A DNA stretch of 64,000 nucleotides from Diplonema japonicum (taxonomy: Eukaryota > Euglenozoa > Diplonemea > Diplonemida > Diplonemidae). Within the stretch, counting starts at the first letter, position 1. Each line of letters opens with the position of its first letter. Below the pieces are notes generated by a model. It made no database searches. It was not told where the DNA came from and was given only the letters and a program-made list of their open reading frames with translations. The DNA lies in NCBI GenBank assembly GCA_964019335.1, contig OZ025725.1, forward strand, positions 62,001 to 126,000, written 5' to 3'. Positions 19,112 to 30,665 of the stretch are shown here, in pieces. The position numbers and the translations under genes were made by a program.

Positions 19112-22100
19112 TCAAACAAGCATCTCAGCCCATGCTGCAACTGTCGCAGCAACAGCCCCAACAGCAGCAACAACAACAACAGCAGCAACAGCAACAACAG
19201 CAGCAGCAGCAGCAGGCGCAAGCCCAGCACGCTATTAAGCCAGTCATAATTAATGGGGCAGCTGCCCAGCAAGTGCTCCAGAGACAAGGCCAGCAAGTGG
19301 GCGGTCAAGTAGTTATGGCACAGATCCCTGGTCAGGGTAACGTGCTTCTCCAGACTGTGTCCACAGCAGCTCTCCCGCCCAGTGCATTGGCAGGCACCTT
19401 CATCAACGTGCAGAAGCAGCCTGTCCGAAACCTGCAGCAAATCATCACACCTCCGCACTCGCAGCTCCAAGTGCCGCAGGACGACAAGCGAGGCAACAAG
19501 AACAGGCAGGGAATGCAAGTACAGAACAATCAAAACCAGAAGAACAGAAGGGGAAGGAGGAACAACAACCAGAACCTAAGGAGGCAGAGGGAAGCAGAGC
19601 AGTTTGCGAGGTGGCAACAGATGATGGAAGACTCCCCGAGCAACCCTTACACTTTCTTCCAGCAGTCGAAGAACAGACAGGAATGGCTCGAGGAGTTTAG
19701 AAAAGAACACGAAGCAAGGCTAGCCAAGAAGGGTGATGTATCTCAGAAAATGCAGTCGCAGCTGGCACAACTGTCTGGCGAGAGGCCGGAGTCGAAGGTG
19801 GAGAGGCTGGACATACAGAAGATCTTGGATCTGATCAAGGAGAACCAGGTGACGTTCGTTGTAACGGAAACCGGCAGTGGGAAATCGACTAACGTACCGA
19901 AGGGGCTGCTGGAGACGGAGGCTGACGTCCTTGTGGGCACGACACAGCCTCGCCGCACTGCCACCATCAACCTGGCGAGACGAGTGTCTGACCTGATGGG
20001 TGAGGAAATCGGAGGACAGGTGGGGTACTGGATCCGAGGGGAACGAAAGGGTGACGAGAGCACCAAGCTGTGGTACATGACTTCGTACACACTGTTGCTT
20101 AGGCTCCTCAGCTCGCCCATGAAGCCTCCCTTCACGCACATCATCATCGATGAGTTCCATGAGAGGCAGCCCGACATCGAAGTGACAGTAGCGCTTCTCC
20201 GCATGTGCCTGCTGAGAGGCTGCGACTTCAAGCTCGTGCTCATGTCCGCCACATTGAACACCGAGGACTGGGTGTCGTACTTTGAAGGCCTCTCTGTGGG
20301 TGTTTACACCGAGTCACGAACGGACTTCCCCATCTATGACTACTTCCTCGAGGACTGCAGTACTCTCTGCGGCCTTGCCGTCATGCCTGCCAAAAACTTC
20401 ACCCCCGGTGCCGTCGCCTCGCTTGTTGTCGACAACGCCATCCTCGTGGCGCAGGAGGTCATCAAGAAGATCGCATCGATGTCGTTGCCCACGCAGGCCA
20501 TCCTTGTCTTCCTGCCAGGGAGGATGTACGTGGACAGGTTCAAGTTGTGGGTCAGACAGAAAATGGGCAGAAGACTTCACCCCGTAGCATGGCACAGTAT
20601 GGTGGAGCTTGCTGTCATCCAAGACGCCATAACCAACCCTGCACCCGACGGGAAGCAGAAGATCTACCTTGCGACAGATATCGCAGAGGTCTCCATCACA
20701 CTGCCTGATGCTGTGTTCGTGGTGGACCTGTGCCTTGTGAAGAGGCCGCACATCAACCCCGAGGTGCAGCCGTCGGTGTTGTACCCCCCCCTGGTTCTGC
20801 AGTGGATATCCTACGGGTCGCACCAGCAGCGAAAGGGGAGGGTTGGTAGGATGCAGCCTGGGTTCTACTTCTCGATGCTTTCGCAGGGCCATGTGGAGTC
20901 CCTCCCAAAATACCCTGTGCCGCCTATCTGCCACTCCCGTTTGGACGATCTCACCTTGCACCTCTTGCAGATATGCCGCTCGCCGTTCTGCATGTACTCC
21001 CTGTGCAGGAGAGAGCCCATCACAAAGGCCGTAACATCGGCTATCAAATCGCTCCTTGAGACGGGGTGTGCTGTGTACGAGGAGGAAGCAGAGCTCATTG
21101 GAGAGAGAGAGGCCCCCGGGGAGAGCCTCGGGTGGTCTGACCACATCATGGAGTCAATGGATACCGGGATGAAGGAAGAAGAGGCGAAGGCGTACCACAT
21201 CACATGGAGGGGGAGGTTGGTGCAGAGGCTGCCTGTCGCAGTCAAGGCGGGGATGTGCTGCTACTACGGGTCGCTGTTCGAGATGCCCGTGACGGAGCTC
21301 ATGGTCATGGCGACGGCGGTGATGCAGAACCCTTCTGTCTTTGTTGTCGTTGCCAGGCAGTCGCCTGAGGAGCGTGCAGCGGGCCTTCCCCCCAACCCTG
21401 GCGCCATGGGCGATGCCCTGGAGGCAACAGAGAACGTGATGAAGTCCCACGCCCTGGACACGTCGTCTGACCTCATCGCATGCATCTCTATCTACCTCCA
21501 CTGGAGGACATTCCTCGAATCCTGCGCGTCACAGGAAGACGAGGTTGCATGGTGTGCAGTCAATTTTTACAACAAAAACACAATTATCCACACATACACA
21601 CAGGTGCGATGCAAACTGTGTGTCCCAAGAGCGACTTCTCAACATCCATGACTTCTGCAGGCATATCCGTGCGGAGCTGGCAGTGTTCCTCACGTACATA
21701 CCTGCCGACGAGCCGACTCCTCAGGTAATAAAAGAAAGAACGAAACCAATATAAAAAACAGGAAATGCACAAGGAACTCGAAAGGCATAAGAAGACCATC
21801 GTACTGCTGGCGACTGTTGCAGCTCTCGACAACGGGATCAGGGTGACCAAGGAGGGTTCGGTGGTGCACAAGCAGAAGGAGGGCGGGGTCGCGTACTTCC
21901 TCTGCACGAAAGCGGTTCCAGACATGCACCAGGCCTCTGTGGTGAGGTGGTACGTGGGTTCCGTTGTAGTGTGCTCCAACATCGTATTGAGGCCTGGGTC
22001 CGCATCGGTGGTGGCGGGCTTTGTGGCTGACAACATACCGAGGTATAGAAGGGGAAGAAATTTTAAATCTAAAAAAAAAAAAAAAAAAAAACTCACAGCG

Positions 22101-22467
22101 AGTCGCGGTACTATGCGATGTGCTGCCTCTTTGCCCACTGCCTGAACTACAAGCGTCAGATCGACGATGCTGGTGCCTACGTGCAGATGTCTGTGACGTG
22201 GAATGGTGTCACAAAGTACTATGAGGTTGATGAGGCAAGCTTTGAGGCCATCACAGACTTCAGGAAGAAACTCTCGAAGGTTTAAAAAAAAAAAAAAAAA
22301 AAGAATGTACCAACCATTTTTTTTTCCCCCCCCGCACAGGTTATGAGTCTGACAAAGTACCGTCAGGAAAACCCAGACCTCACAGAGGAGGAGTTCGAAG
22401 AGCTGCTCGACAGTTCGAAGATGTCGTTGACGGAGCTTAGAAAGGTTAGTTTTCTTATTTTTTTTTT

Positions 22468-22498
<31 letters not shown>

Positions 22499-23137
22499 TA
22501 GGACGTGATTACGTCACTCCACTACGACCTGCTGGCAGAGGACACGTCCCTTCTTGTAGAAGAGGTCGAGGCTGCTGATTTCGATGAAGACCCAACAGAG
22601 GTACGCGGGAAAAAAAAAAAAAGAAAAAAAAAAAAACAGATCACGTATGACTACCTGCGATTCAGTGAGGCGCCCTCAGCTACACCGCCTCAGAAGGACA
22701 CTCTCAACCTTGTGAAAAAAGAACGGAGCAGTGCCAGCAGGGGGGCACGGTTGATCGGCGAGTCCTCGCCCCCCCAGACGAGCAATGAGGCAGAGCTGAC
22801 CCGGAGGCAGAGCGAGAGCCTGAAAAAACAAGAAGAGATGTTCAACAGAATGGACAGTGATGCAACTAGTTCCCCTGTGATGCCTTCCTTTGGGTTCGGG
22901 ATGGGTGGGACACCTGTGGGTGCGCCCATCAGCGCTGCTGAGGATGCGCCACCTTTCGGTGCCTTTTCTTCACTTGTGGTGGCAGAAGCCGAAATCGAAG
23001 CTCAGAAGCAGTTGACCGACGTTCCGCCCACCCTAGCGAAGTCTCTCTCGGATGAAGGAGAGCAACAATTGACGGAAGAGGAGCTTGCGATACTTGACGC
23101 TGCCTGTGCGAGCCCACCTGAATTGGAGGAAGATTGA
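18007..23137 (+). CDS. DEAH-type RNA helicase with polyQ/polyH N-terminus (7 exons)
   Basis: Exons 18007-21551, 21604-21724, 21762-22042, 22099-22279, 22340-22444, 22502-22600 and 22640-23137; introns 37-60 nt, all GT-AG; ~1609 aa. The N-terminus has an RG/GG-rich start, then polyQ and polyH blocks (~140-400) in mixed CAA/CAG and CAC/CAT codons. Helicase motifs: I ETGSGKST (~625), II DEFH instead of DEAH, III MSATL, IV LVFLPG, V ATDIAEVSITLPD, VI QRKGRVGRMQPG in place of QRAGRAGR. A winged-helix/ratchet region follows, with the family's W-C..N motif restored exactly by the first intron (VAW-CDANCVSQERLL). The acidic C-terminus (EEELAILDAACASPPELEED) is unassigned. DEAH helicases remodel RNA or RNPs in splicing, ribosome assembly or organelles; which one is not visible. 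Confidence 0.85.
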
Positions 23138-24169
23138 AAAAAAAAAAAAATGAAAGGGGAAAAAAAAAAAAAAAATGAAGAAAAAAAATGAAGTGTTTTT
23201 TTTTTTTTTTTTTTGATCTTCTACTCCTCTCGGAAAGAACTGGAAAAAAAAGCCCAGAGAAAAAAAGAATGAAAAAAAAAAGTCACATTCACAACAAACC
23301 CACACGCACACTTTTGTTCTCTCTCTTATAATTGCCTAAGTTTGGGTTGGCTTTCTCCCCCGTTTTTCTGCCCCGCCTTACCATGCCCTTACCATCCTAT
23401 GCTCTCTTTTTTTTTCTTTTTTTTTTGGTGGTTTGTTGCGAAGCCCCCCCTCTCCCACCACAACCACCGCTCCTCTCAACGCCAAAATAAATGTTTCTTT
23501 CTTTCTTTTCCCTTGTGAACAGCACTTAATAGTTGTTTGGGGGCATGCAAATCTTTTTTTTTTTTGAATCTTTTTAAAGAGGGAGGGTAACGGGTGAAAC
23601 AAAAATTTGAGGGGGGAAAAAAATGCATGCTCTGGATCCCTTTTTGAAATGAAAAAGAGCCCCACATTAACAATGCAAGAGAAAAAAAAAAAAAAAAGAT
23701 GATGAAAAAAAAAAGAAAAAAATAGGAAACTATCTTGATAAGAAGAACGAAACAGAGAAAATAATCAGTAAAAGAAAACCACACCCCCCATAACCTATAT
23801 TTCCCCCATTTAGTGTTTTTGTCTTGACCGACCCCCTTTTTTTTTGCTTTTTCTTAAGCCGCACTCTCATAATTTAAACCTCCCCCCCCCCCCCCCCCTT
23901 CAACTAATTTCTTTTTTACTTCATTTCTTTTTTTTTTTCTTTTTTGGCCCGGCACGTACAAACAACGGTCAATTTCCTCTTCTTCCTTTTTTTTTGCTTA
24001 CCACAAGGAAAAAAAAAACCCCCCCCAAAAAAAAACCCCTTCACCCCCCCTTTTTTTTTCTCTCAAAATCTCATAATTTGTTTTTTTTTCCTTTTTTTTT
24101 TGAAAACCCCAAACGGTGTTCCTCAACAACAACAAAAAAAAAAAAAAAAACAGCAAAAAAAAAAAAAAA
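23138..24169. other. spacer
   Basis: About 1 kb of A, T and C tracts with a short mixed stretch at 23320-23620. Nothing recognised. T/C tracts at 24040-24105 precede the A-rich leader of the next gene. Confidence 0.55.
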
Positions 24170-25483
24170 ATGACGATCCCCCTTGTAGTGGTAGACGAAC
24201 ACGGAGACTGTCTGCAAGGTCTAGCAACCGCCTTAGCAGCAAAGGACGGGAAAAAATTCGAATTGTTGCTCCATTTCGACTCCCACCCGGACCTCGATTT
24301 CGGGATCTTCCCGAAAAAAATTCTGGCCAATCTCTTTGAAAACAGCGATCTAAGAGCCTGCGTTCCCTACGTGGATGTGGCTACCTGGATTTTACCTGTG
24401 GTGTGTTCAGGAATGGTTCAGGAGGTAATATGGGTCAAACCGCCATGGTCAGAACAAATCAAACCGGGAACGTATCAGCTTGGGATTATCCCGGACAAAA
24501 ACCGGATACAAATCGGCTGCCTGGAAGGTTCTCCCGACGACTGCAAGACGTATTGGGAAAACTCCGGTATTTGGACGGAAAACCTGGATCTCAAAAACAG
24601 CCATTTAACACATTTTAAACTGACGGTTGTCGCAGGCCCCGAAGCCGTTCCCTTGCAAGACATCAAACACCGGACAATCCTCCTCGACATTGACGAGGAT
24701 TACCTGAGTTGTTCCAACCCTTCCATCGAAACCATGAGAGCTTTCCAAGGAACCGTCGTGGTTGAGGATCTGAAGAAAATATTCAAGCCCGCTCTAACAG
24801 ACTCTACAATCTTTTTAAACACTCTCGGGAGGTACGTGGATCAACAGGTTTTCCGGCTTTCACGTGGGAGATCCTTCCACCCCGCTGTCAAAAAGCTCGC
24901 ATCGTTCATCACTAGCGACGAGGAAGAACTTCTCAGAACTATTTGTCTTGAAATGACTGACGTGTACCCCCATACAGAGGTTCCAAGGTTTGCTGACATG
25001 CACGAATTGCCTCATCATGTGGCATCTGCGGTTGAGGTTTCATCGTCGTTAAAGAAAGTTGTTAAGTGCTTGGAAAGCCTTGGGGAAGATTCTGTTCAAT
25101 TAGTTGTTGTTGCGCAGAGCGTGGCGGACGGATACACACCTGCGCAGCAAGCTCCGTTCATACATAAGTGTGTGTTGTCTGAGCTCGATGATTGTTTCGG
25201 TTCGGAGCTGCTCGACTTCCAGCCCTACCCCGCTCACTACAAGGTGCTCCTCTCGCAGAGGCCGTCTTGGTCTTGCTCTTCCCTCGCCGAACGCCCGCAG
25301 ACGCTTACGTACGAGCTGATGTCCGAAGGCAGGATCAGTTTCCCCTCTGCCATCGTTGTGGGTTCCACTTCTTCTGGTCTCGTCCAAGATGACGACGGTC
25401 TTCCTCTCATCCCGTGGGAGGCCGTTCGGACCCTCGCACCCATCGACGATGCGCATTTGGATTTAGAAGGGCATCACGTATAG
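24170..25483 (+). CDS. UPF0489 (C5orf22-like) protein
   Basis: Single exon, 437 aa from the ATG at the end of an A run. Signature segments match the C5orf22/UPF0489 family in order: LLHFDSHPDLDFG (~33), WILPVVCSGMVQEVIWVKPPW (~78-98), LLDIDEDYLSCSNP (~180), then LPHHVASAVEVSSSLKKV and VVVAQSVADGYTPAQQAPFI near 285-340. The conserved HFDSHPD and DIDEDY acidic/histidine motifs suggest a metal-dependent, arginase/deacetylase-like active site. The biochemical activity is not something I can name. The last ~100 residues are lineage-specific. A LINE begins ~20 bp past the stop codon, leaving the gene intact. Confidence 0.85.
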   Translation: MTIPLVVVDEHGDCLQGLATALAAKDGKKFELLLHFDSHPDLDFGIFPKKILANLFENSDLRACVPYVDVATWILPVVCSGMVQEVIWVKPPWSEQIKPGTYQLGIIPDKNRIQIGCLEGSPDDCKTYWENSGIWTENLDLKNSHLTHFKLTVVAGPEAVPLQDIKHRTILLDIDEDYLSCSNPSIETMRAFQGTVVVEDLKKIFKPALTDSTIFLNTLGRYVDQQVFRLSRGRSFHPAVKKLASFITSDEEELLRTICLEMTDVYPHTEVPRFADMHELPHHVASAVEVSSSLKKVVKCLESLGEDSVQLVVVAQSVADGYTPAQQAPFIHKCVLSELDDCFGSELLDFQPYPAHYKVLLSQRPSWSCSSLAERPQTLTYELMSEGRISFPSAIVVGSTSSGLVQDDDGLPLIPWEAVRTLAPIDDAHLDLEGHHV

Positions 25484-25501
25484 ACTCGTTTTTTTTTTTT
25501 C

Positions 25502-28500
25502 TGGGCTCAGATCACCGCTGCTTGGCAGTGACCCTCGACGTCCCGGCCTTCCACCAGGAAGTCCTGAGATATGTGGCGCCGCAGGAGATCCCGAAGACGA
25601 AGAAAGCGCCTGCCGCGGTGGCGGCAAACCTGGTGCAGGAGTCGAGATACAAGGAGTACATCGCAGCAAAGAAGCCGACAGAAGCGCTGACGGAAATCTC
25701 GAACATGGCGGAGACATACCTCTTACATGGGTACGAAGGACCATCACGAGGATCGTACACAGGGAGGGGAAACGTGCGGAGGCCAATACCCATGGAACTA
25801 AGCGCGAGGTCGACGGGGACGGCAGTCGGGGCTGCCCCCAACAGGCAGATACGGCTCGAGAAGCTCAAGAAGAAGATACGAGCAGGACGAGACAGGATAT
25901 CGCGACTGCAGGAGGAAGGAGGCTGCGGAGTGATGTCGACAGAGACCCGTAACTTGTTGAGGAACATCTCAAAGCTAGGAGGAGAGCTGGGGATAGAACA
26001 CTGCCGTGTGGACGACGCAGAGAGCGTAGACGTGATCCAGGAGGACCTAGAAGTGGCTGAATGCTTCACCGAGGGAGAGCTTGCTGACCTGATAACGAGC
26101 AGGAAAAGAGCACAAACGCGTGCCTACGACGTTCGATCCGCACAAACTTCGCGAAGGAGAGAAGGCACGTGACGGCCTGGATGAATAACAGCACCAAGCA
26201 AGGGACACAAACAGTGGATGCAGCAGACGGGGGAGTGACGGCCAACCTGAAGAAGATGGACAAAGTGATGCGGACGGCGTGGTCGGACATCTTCTGCGCA
26301 CGAACACCAGAAGACGAGCCGCAGTTCGACGAGTTCCAGAGACGGTGCGGTGAGCACATCAAGAGCAACCCGATGGCACACGCCCCCATCGACGCCAAGC
26401 TGCTGAAAGAGGTGATCGGTAAGAAAGCGGACAAGGGGGCATGCGGCGTGGACGGCTGGCGGATTGGTGAGTTGAAGCGCCTGCCGGCTCCGATCCTACA
26501 AGCGTTTGCGGACCTCTTCAACTTGATAGAGGAGACGGGCGAATGGCCGATGCAGGTCACGACGGCACTCGTATCCCTCATCCCAAAGGGGGAAGGAACG
26601 GCACCTCTGGATCACCGACCGATCACAGTGACCAGTACCATTTACCGGCTGTGGGCAAGTGCACGACTGGTGCAGGTACTGAAATGGCAGGAGAGGTGGA
26701 TCACACCACGACAACATGGTTTCAGGCCTAAACACAGCACGACCTCGGCGCTGATTGACTTATGCACGAAGCTAGAACTGGCACTGGTGGAGGACGAGCC
26801 GCTAGAAGGACTTGCATTGGACTTCAGGAAGTGCTTCGACCTGGTCCCGCAACAATTGTCGCACGAACTGATGCTGGCCCTGGGACTAGACCCAGCAATC
26901 GCACGAGCACTCCAAGGAATGTACGGGCAGATCTCGAGGAGATTCAAGTTCCCCATAGGAATAGGGGCCACCTTTAAAGCAACGAATGGGATACTCCAGG
27001 GGTGCCCGCTGTCGGTGATCATTATAAACGCCTTACTGGCGGTGATGATCAGGACAATCGAGAAGGAAGCACCTGGAACGGAGGTTCTGTCCTATGCAGA
27101 TGACACGTACCTTCTGGCAGAGTTGGAGAAGACCTTGCAGGCTGCGGTAAACGGAACTTTGGAGTTCTGCGGACTCACTGGGATGAAGCTTAACCCGGAG
27201 AAAACGGTAGCGTTTGGCACGAAGAAGGGCTTCCGGTCAAAAGTGCTGGGTGATAGGACAGTAACACAGAAAGGGAGAGAGGTCGCAGTCCCCTATAGAA
27301 CAGTGACGTCGTTCAAGGCACTGGGCGTGATGGTGTTCACGAACAGGACAGGAACGACGTGGAACGAGCCAGCGACGGAAGCGGCCAACAAGCTAGACCG
27401 GCTGGGAGGGACAAGCCTGTCCTTCGAAACAAAAGGATACCTGATTGGAACATCGGTCTTGCCGTCGTGCCTCTACAGCAGCCCGTTCTCCCCTCCGAGT
27501 GATGAGGCGCTGAAGAAGCTAACAACGAGAGTGACCTGCAACCTATGGGGGCCTCACTTCCGAGGACGATCGCCTGCAGCGGTGAATACGGTTTTGCTGA
27601 AAGGACACATCAATGACCCGTTGTCCTACGTCATCTGTCACTCGCTGAACGTGATATCGAGCGCGCTGGAAAGGACAGGTCTTGGACAGAGAGTACGACA
27701 AATAGTGCAGAGGTACGGCTCACAGAGGGCCCCCTTGGGACCGGTGGGGAATCTGATATGCAGGTGGATGCCGAGAATCGGATGGGACTGGGAGAAGATG
27801 GAAATAGCCACAGAACTTGAGTGGCCCAAGCGAGGAAGCGCCTTCAGGGCGGCTGTAAGGGCAACCAGGAGTGCGACACTAGCAACGGAACGGAAGACGG
27901 TCAGCGGACTCGGGGAAGGAGCAGATCCCAAAACGAATGACCTCTGGAGGACAGCTAAAGATCGCCATCTAGCTTTCTGTATCAAGAGGGTAATTGCGGG
28001 AGGGATCCCCTACCTAAGTCCGTATGCCAGAGCAGGACCAAAGTGTGTACCCCCCACGAATGAGGACGACGAGTCCGAGGGACGGAGCGAAGAAGAGGAA
28101 GATCAAGACGAGCCAGCGGCGCATGAAGGACAAGACGAGTCGGGATTTGAATGTGACCTCTGCCCGACCAAGCATGCGGACACAGTAACACTGCTACGCC
28201 ACCAGCTGTACGAGTGCCCGCCAGCACGAGAGGAGCTGATACGGGAGGAGATGGAACCACTGCGCGACAGGACGGGATGGCCGCTCTGCCTCGAGCTGCA
28301 TGCCATCCTACCAAGGGGGAACGGGTTCGAACACCTGGAGAAGCTGCAGCGATACCTGGCAATGGTGGTGGAAAAGCGGGACGAAGGGCTGATGCAGGCA
28401 GAAGGCGGCAACAAGAAGCTACCATGGGAGCGGGAAGTGACAGGCAAAGTGACCCCGGTACCGACGACAGCACAGCTGGGGACAGTGGTGGGACTGCTGG

Positions 28501-28950
28501 AGCAATTCGGGGAGCCACTACTGACTACTGGAATGGATGGGAAAGCTGCGATGGGTGGAGGGCGACACCGACTCGGAGGTTTCGGCAGCTGAACTTGCAC
28601 TCGACTTTGAGGAGACAACCGGTAAGTCACTGGGAGTCTACAACATGCAGAAGAAGGCACGCAGAATCAAGCTGTTGGTGGAGAGAGCCAACGCAGTGTG
28701 CAGAACGAGACGGATAAGACGCCCCTTCCCAGCGGACGGGGCAAAGAGGGTCAAGTCGCTCACAGCGATCGGAGGCAAGGCTGCAATAGGCTTTAACAGG
28801 AGACCGATCTTCGCATCAAGACAGACAGCGCAAAAGCTACAGGAGTTGAAAGGGACATACAAGAAAGAACGCGTGTCGAGACTACGAAAAGCTTTAAAGG
28901 CGACAATAGGAACGAGGGCTATGCTCCAGAAGGGGAGCATTAATAGATAG
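25502..28950 (+). pseudogene. LINE ORF2: endonuclease remnant, reverse transcriptase, zinc finger
   Basis: Frame 1 (to 26172) holds the endonuclease tail and a linker. Frame 3 (26169-28592) holds the RT with palm motifs LALDFRKCFD (motif A), GILQGCPLSV (motif B) and SYADDTYLL (motif C, catalytic YADD), then thumb and zinc finger. Frame 1 again (to 28950) holds a basic tail (MQKKARRIKLLVERANAVC). No RNase H domain is evident. The APE relic excludes the R2/CRE endonuclease type; the exact clade is not assigned. Confidence 0.8.
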
Positions 28951-29005
28951 GAACTCACACCACAAGAGGCTGTCCTCGAGTGGGATTGTCTTTTACTATG
29001 AGTTT
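25502..29005 (+). mobile_element. 5'-truncated non-LTR retrotransposon (LINE), frame-broken
   Basis: Begins inside the end of the APE-type endonuclease domain (GSDHRCLAVTLDVP) and runs through linker, reverse transcriptase, C2H2-like zinc finger (CDLCPTKHADTVTLLRHQLYEC, split over ~28150-28220) and a basic C-terminus. It ends at ~28999, just before a T run of ~28 nt. A T run also precedes the 5' junction (25487-25501), so the target was probably a poly-T tract, whose duplication cannot be measured. The reading frame shifts near 26100-26165 and again near 28540-28590, so the copy is likely dead unless one shift is programmed. Confidence 0.85.
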
Positions 29006-29152
29006 TTTTTTTTTTTTTTTTTTTTTTTTACATTGATGATATTTCCATTTACCCGAAACCGACTACCGTTTTTCCGGTATTTTTTTTACCCCCTCCCCCT
29101 TTTTTTTTTCTGCACCCTCACAAAAAACAGCAAAATACGAGGGGAGAAGGGG

Positions 29153-29184
<32 letters not shown>

Positions 29185-29189
29185 CAGAA

Positions 29190-30557
29190 ATGCCCCCGAA
29201 AAAACAACAACAAGTGGTACCTGAAGAGAAGGAGGCACCCGAAGAGGAGGAAGAAGAGGAAGAGGGCAGCCTCAGCGATCAAGAAGGTTGCGCGGACCCC
29301 GAAGGCGACAAGCTTCCGGAGAACTACGAGCTGGTCTCAAGAGAAGCGGGGTGGAAGAACCAACAGCCGACACACAAGGCACACGGCATCTCATACACAG
29401 TGGAATCAAAACCGGGGAGGATGTTCGTGCTGTTCGGCGGAGAACCGTCCACCCACAACATAGTGTATGAGTACGAGGTGACGTCGTACCGATGGGCGAC
29501 ACACACCATTACAGGAGCAGTACCTACATCACTGTCTTCACACTGCCATGCAATATTCAACAAATTTTTGTACATATGGGGCGGGACCGGGAAATCGGGC
29601 TTCACGCCATCCTTGTACCGTTTGAACACAGAAACTTATTCGTGTGAAAATCTTGATCTCCTTGTGAAAGGAACTCCGCCGTTCTTCACGCATGCAACAT
29701 CGTCCGTTCGCAATGGTGTGTTGTACTGCTTCGGTGGCCGCAGCAACACTGAAAAAATTTCAAATGAAGTGTACGCCCTTGACCTTTCCAGTATTACTTG
29801 GAGTGTTGTGGAGACCGATCCGTCCCCTGTGTACGATGAGACACAGCAGTTGCTTCACTACAAACAAGGATGCCTCGAATGGAATGCTCGGCCGATACCA
29901 AGGTACTCCTCTGCAGCTGCCATTCTCGGGGGCGACTTATATGTCCTTGGTGGCCACGACACCATTGGATCGCAAACACCTTCCACCTCGATGGAGCCGG
30001 CTCATGTTATATTCAAACTGAACTTGACGCTGAGAAAATGGTGCGCGGTGTGCACTACAGGCGATGTCCCGCCTACTGCCATCTTCGGGCATTCGTTGAC
30101 CGTGGTCAAAGGTGCTTTATTCTGCATTGGCGGGTTTCGTTCACCTAACATACATGTTTTCGATGTGGGTAGAAACATGTGGACAATACCCATCGGGTCT
30201 GCAAAGCATCCTCCTCCATTGAAGGTAAACGAAAGGGTGCAGGTGTTGAATCCTGCCATTGGTGGGCGGCATAAAGGGACTTCCTGGACAGAATGCCGCG
30301 TAACCAATTTGCGGAAAGACGGGTCTTACGATCTGTTCGTCCCGCCGGCGAAGGGCTCGAAACTGCAGGGGGCCGTTACCGAGGTGCCCCGTTCCTCTCT
30401 GCGGAAGCTCGTTGCTACCCTTTTCCCCCCCCGCTCGAACTGTCTTGTTGAGCCCGTTAAAGGTCACGTCGTCATCTTCGGCGGGCAAAACCTCTCCTCC
30501 AGCAAACGGTACCAAGACACCCACACCATCGCCATCGTTAAGAAGGGCTGCGTTTGA
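29190..30557 (+). CDS. kelch-repeat protein with a Tudor-like insert
   Basis: Single exon, 455 aa, ATG after a long A run. A Glu-rich N-terminus (~15-35) precedes kelch blades recognisable by GG pairs and following aromatic residues: MFVLFGGEPSTHN, FLYIWGGTGKSG, VLYCFGGRSN, DLYVLGGHDTIG, ALFCIGGFRSPN and HVVIFGGQNLSS. These form a six-bladed propeller for protein binding. Between blades 5 and 6 (~345-410) lies an insert, ERVQVLNP...WTECRVTNLRKDGSYDLFVPP...EVPRSSLRKL, resembling Tudor/Agenet-type small barrels (Y-D-G...V...LR). Likely an adaptor. It is 108 bp from the next ATG. Confidence 0.85.
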   Translation: MPPKKQQQVVPEEKEAPEEEEEEEEGSLSDQEGCADPEGDKLPENYELVSREAGWKNQQPTHKAHGISYTVESKPGRMFVLFGGEPSTHNIVYEYEVTSYRWATHTITGAVPTSLSSHCHAIFNKFLYIWGGTGKSGFTPSLYRLNTETYSCENLDLLVKGTPPFFTHATSSVRNGVLYCFGGRSNTEKISNEVYALDLSSITWSVVETDPSPVYDETQQLLHYKQGCLEWNARPIPRYSSAAAILGGDLYVLGGHDTIGSQTPSTSMEPAHVIFKLNLTLRKWCAVCTTGDVPPTAIFGHSLTVVKGALFCIGGFRSPNIHVFDVGRNMWTIPIGSAKHPPPLKVNERVQVLNPAIGGRHKGTSWTECRVTNLRKDGSYDLFVPPAKGSKLQGAVTEVPRSSLRKLVATLFPPRSNCLVEPVKGHVVIFGGQNLSSSKRYQDTHTIAIVKKGCV

Positions 30558-30665
30558 AGGAAATGAGAAACCCTCTTACGAGGGTTAATGTAGCGTCATT
30601 TTTCTTTTCTTTTTTTTTTTTGTGGTGTTCTTTTGAGTAAACTCAAAAATAGAAGGGAGAGCAGC

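Noticed and set aside
18241-19533. Long - strand ORF of leucine, valine and methionine runs
   Set aside because: It is the antisense shadow of the polyQ and polyH tracts of the helicase.
26381-28660. Several - strand ORFs over the LINE
   Set aside because: Antisense of the reverse transcriptase frame; Ser/Pro/Arg-rich shadow composition.
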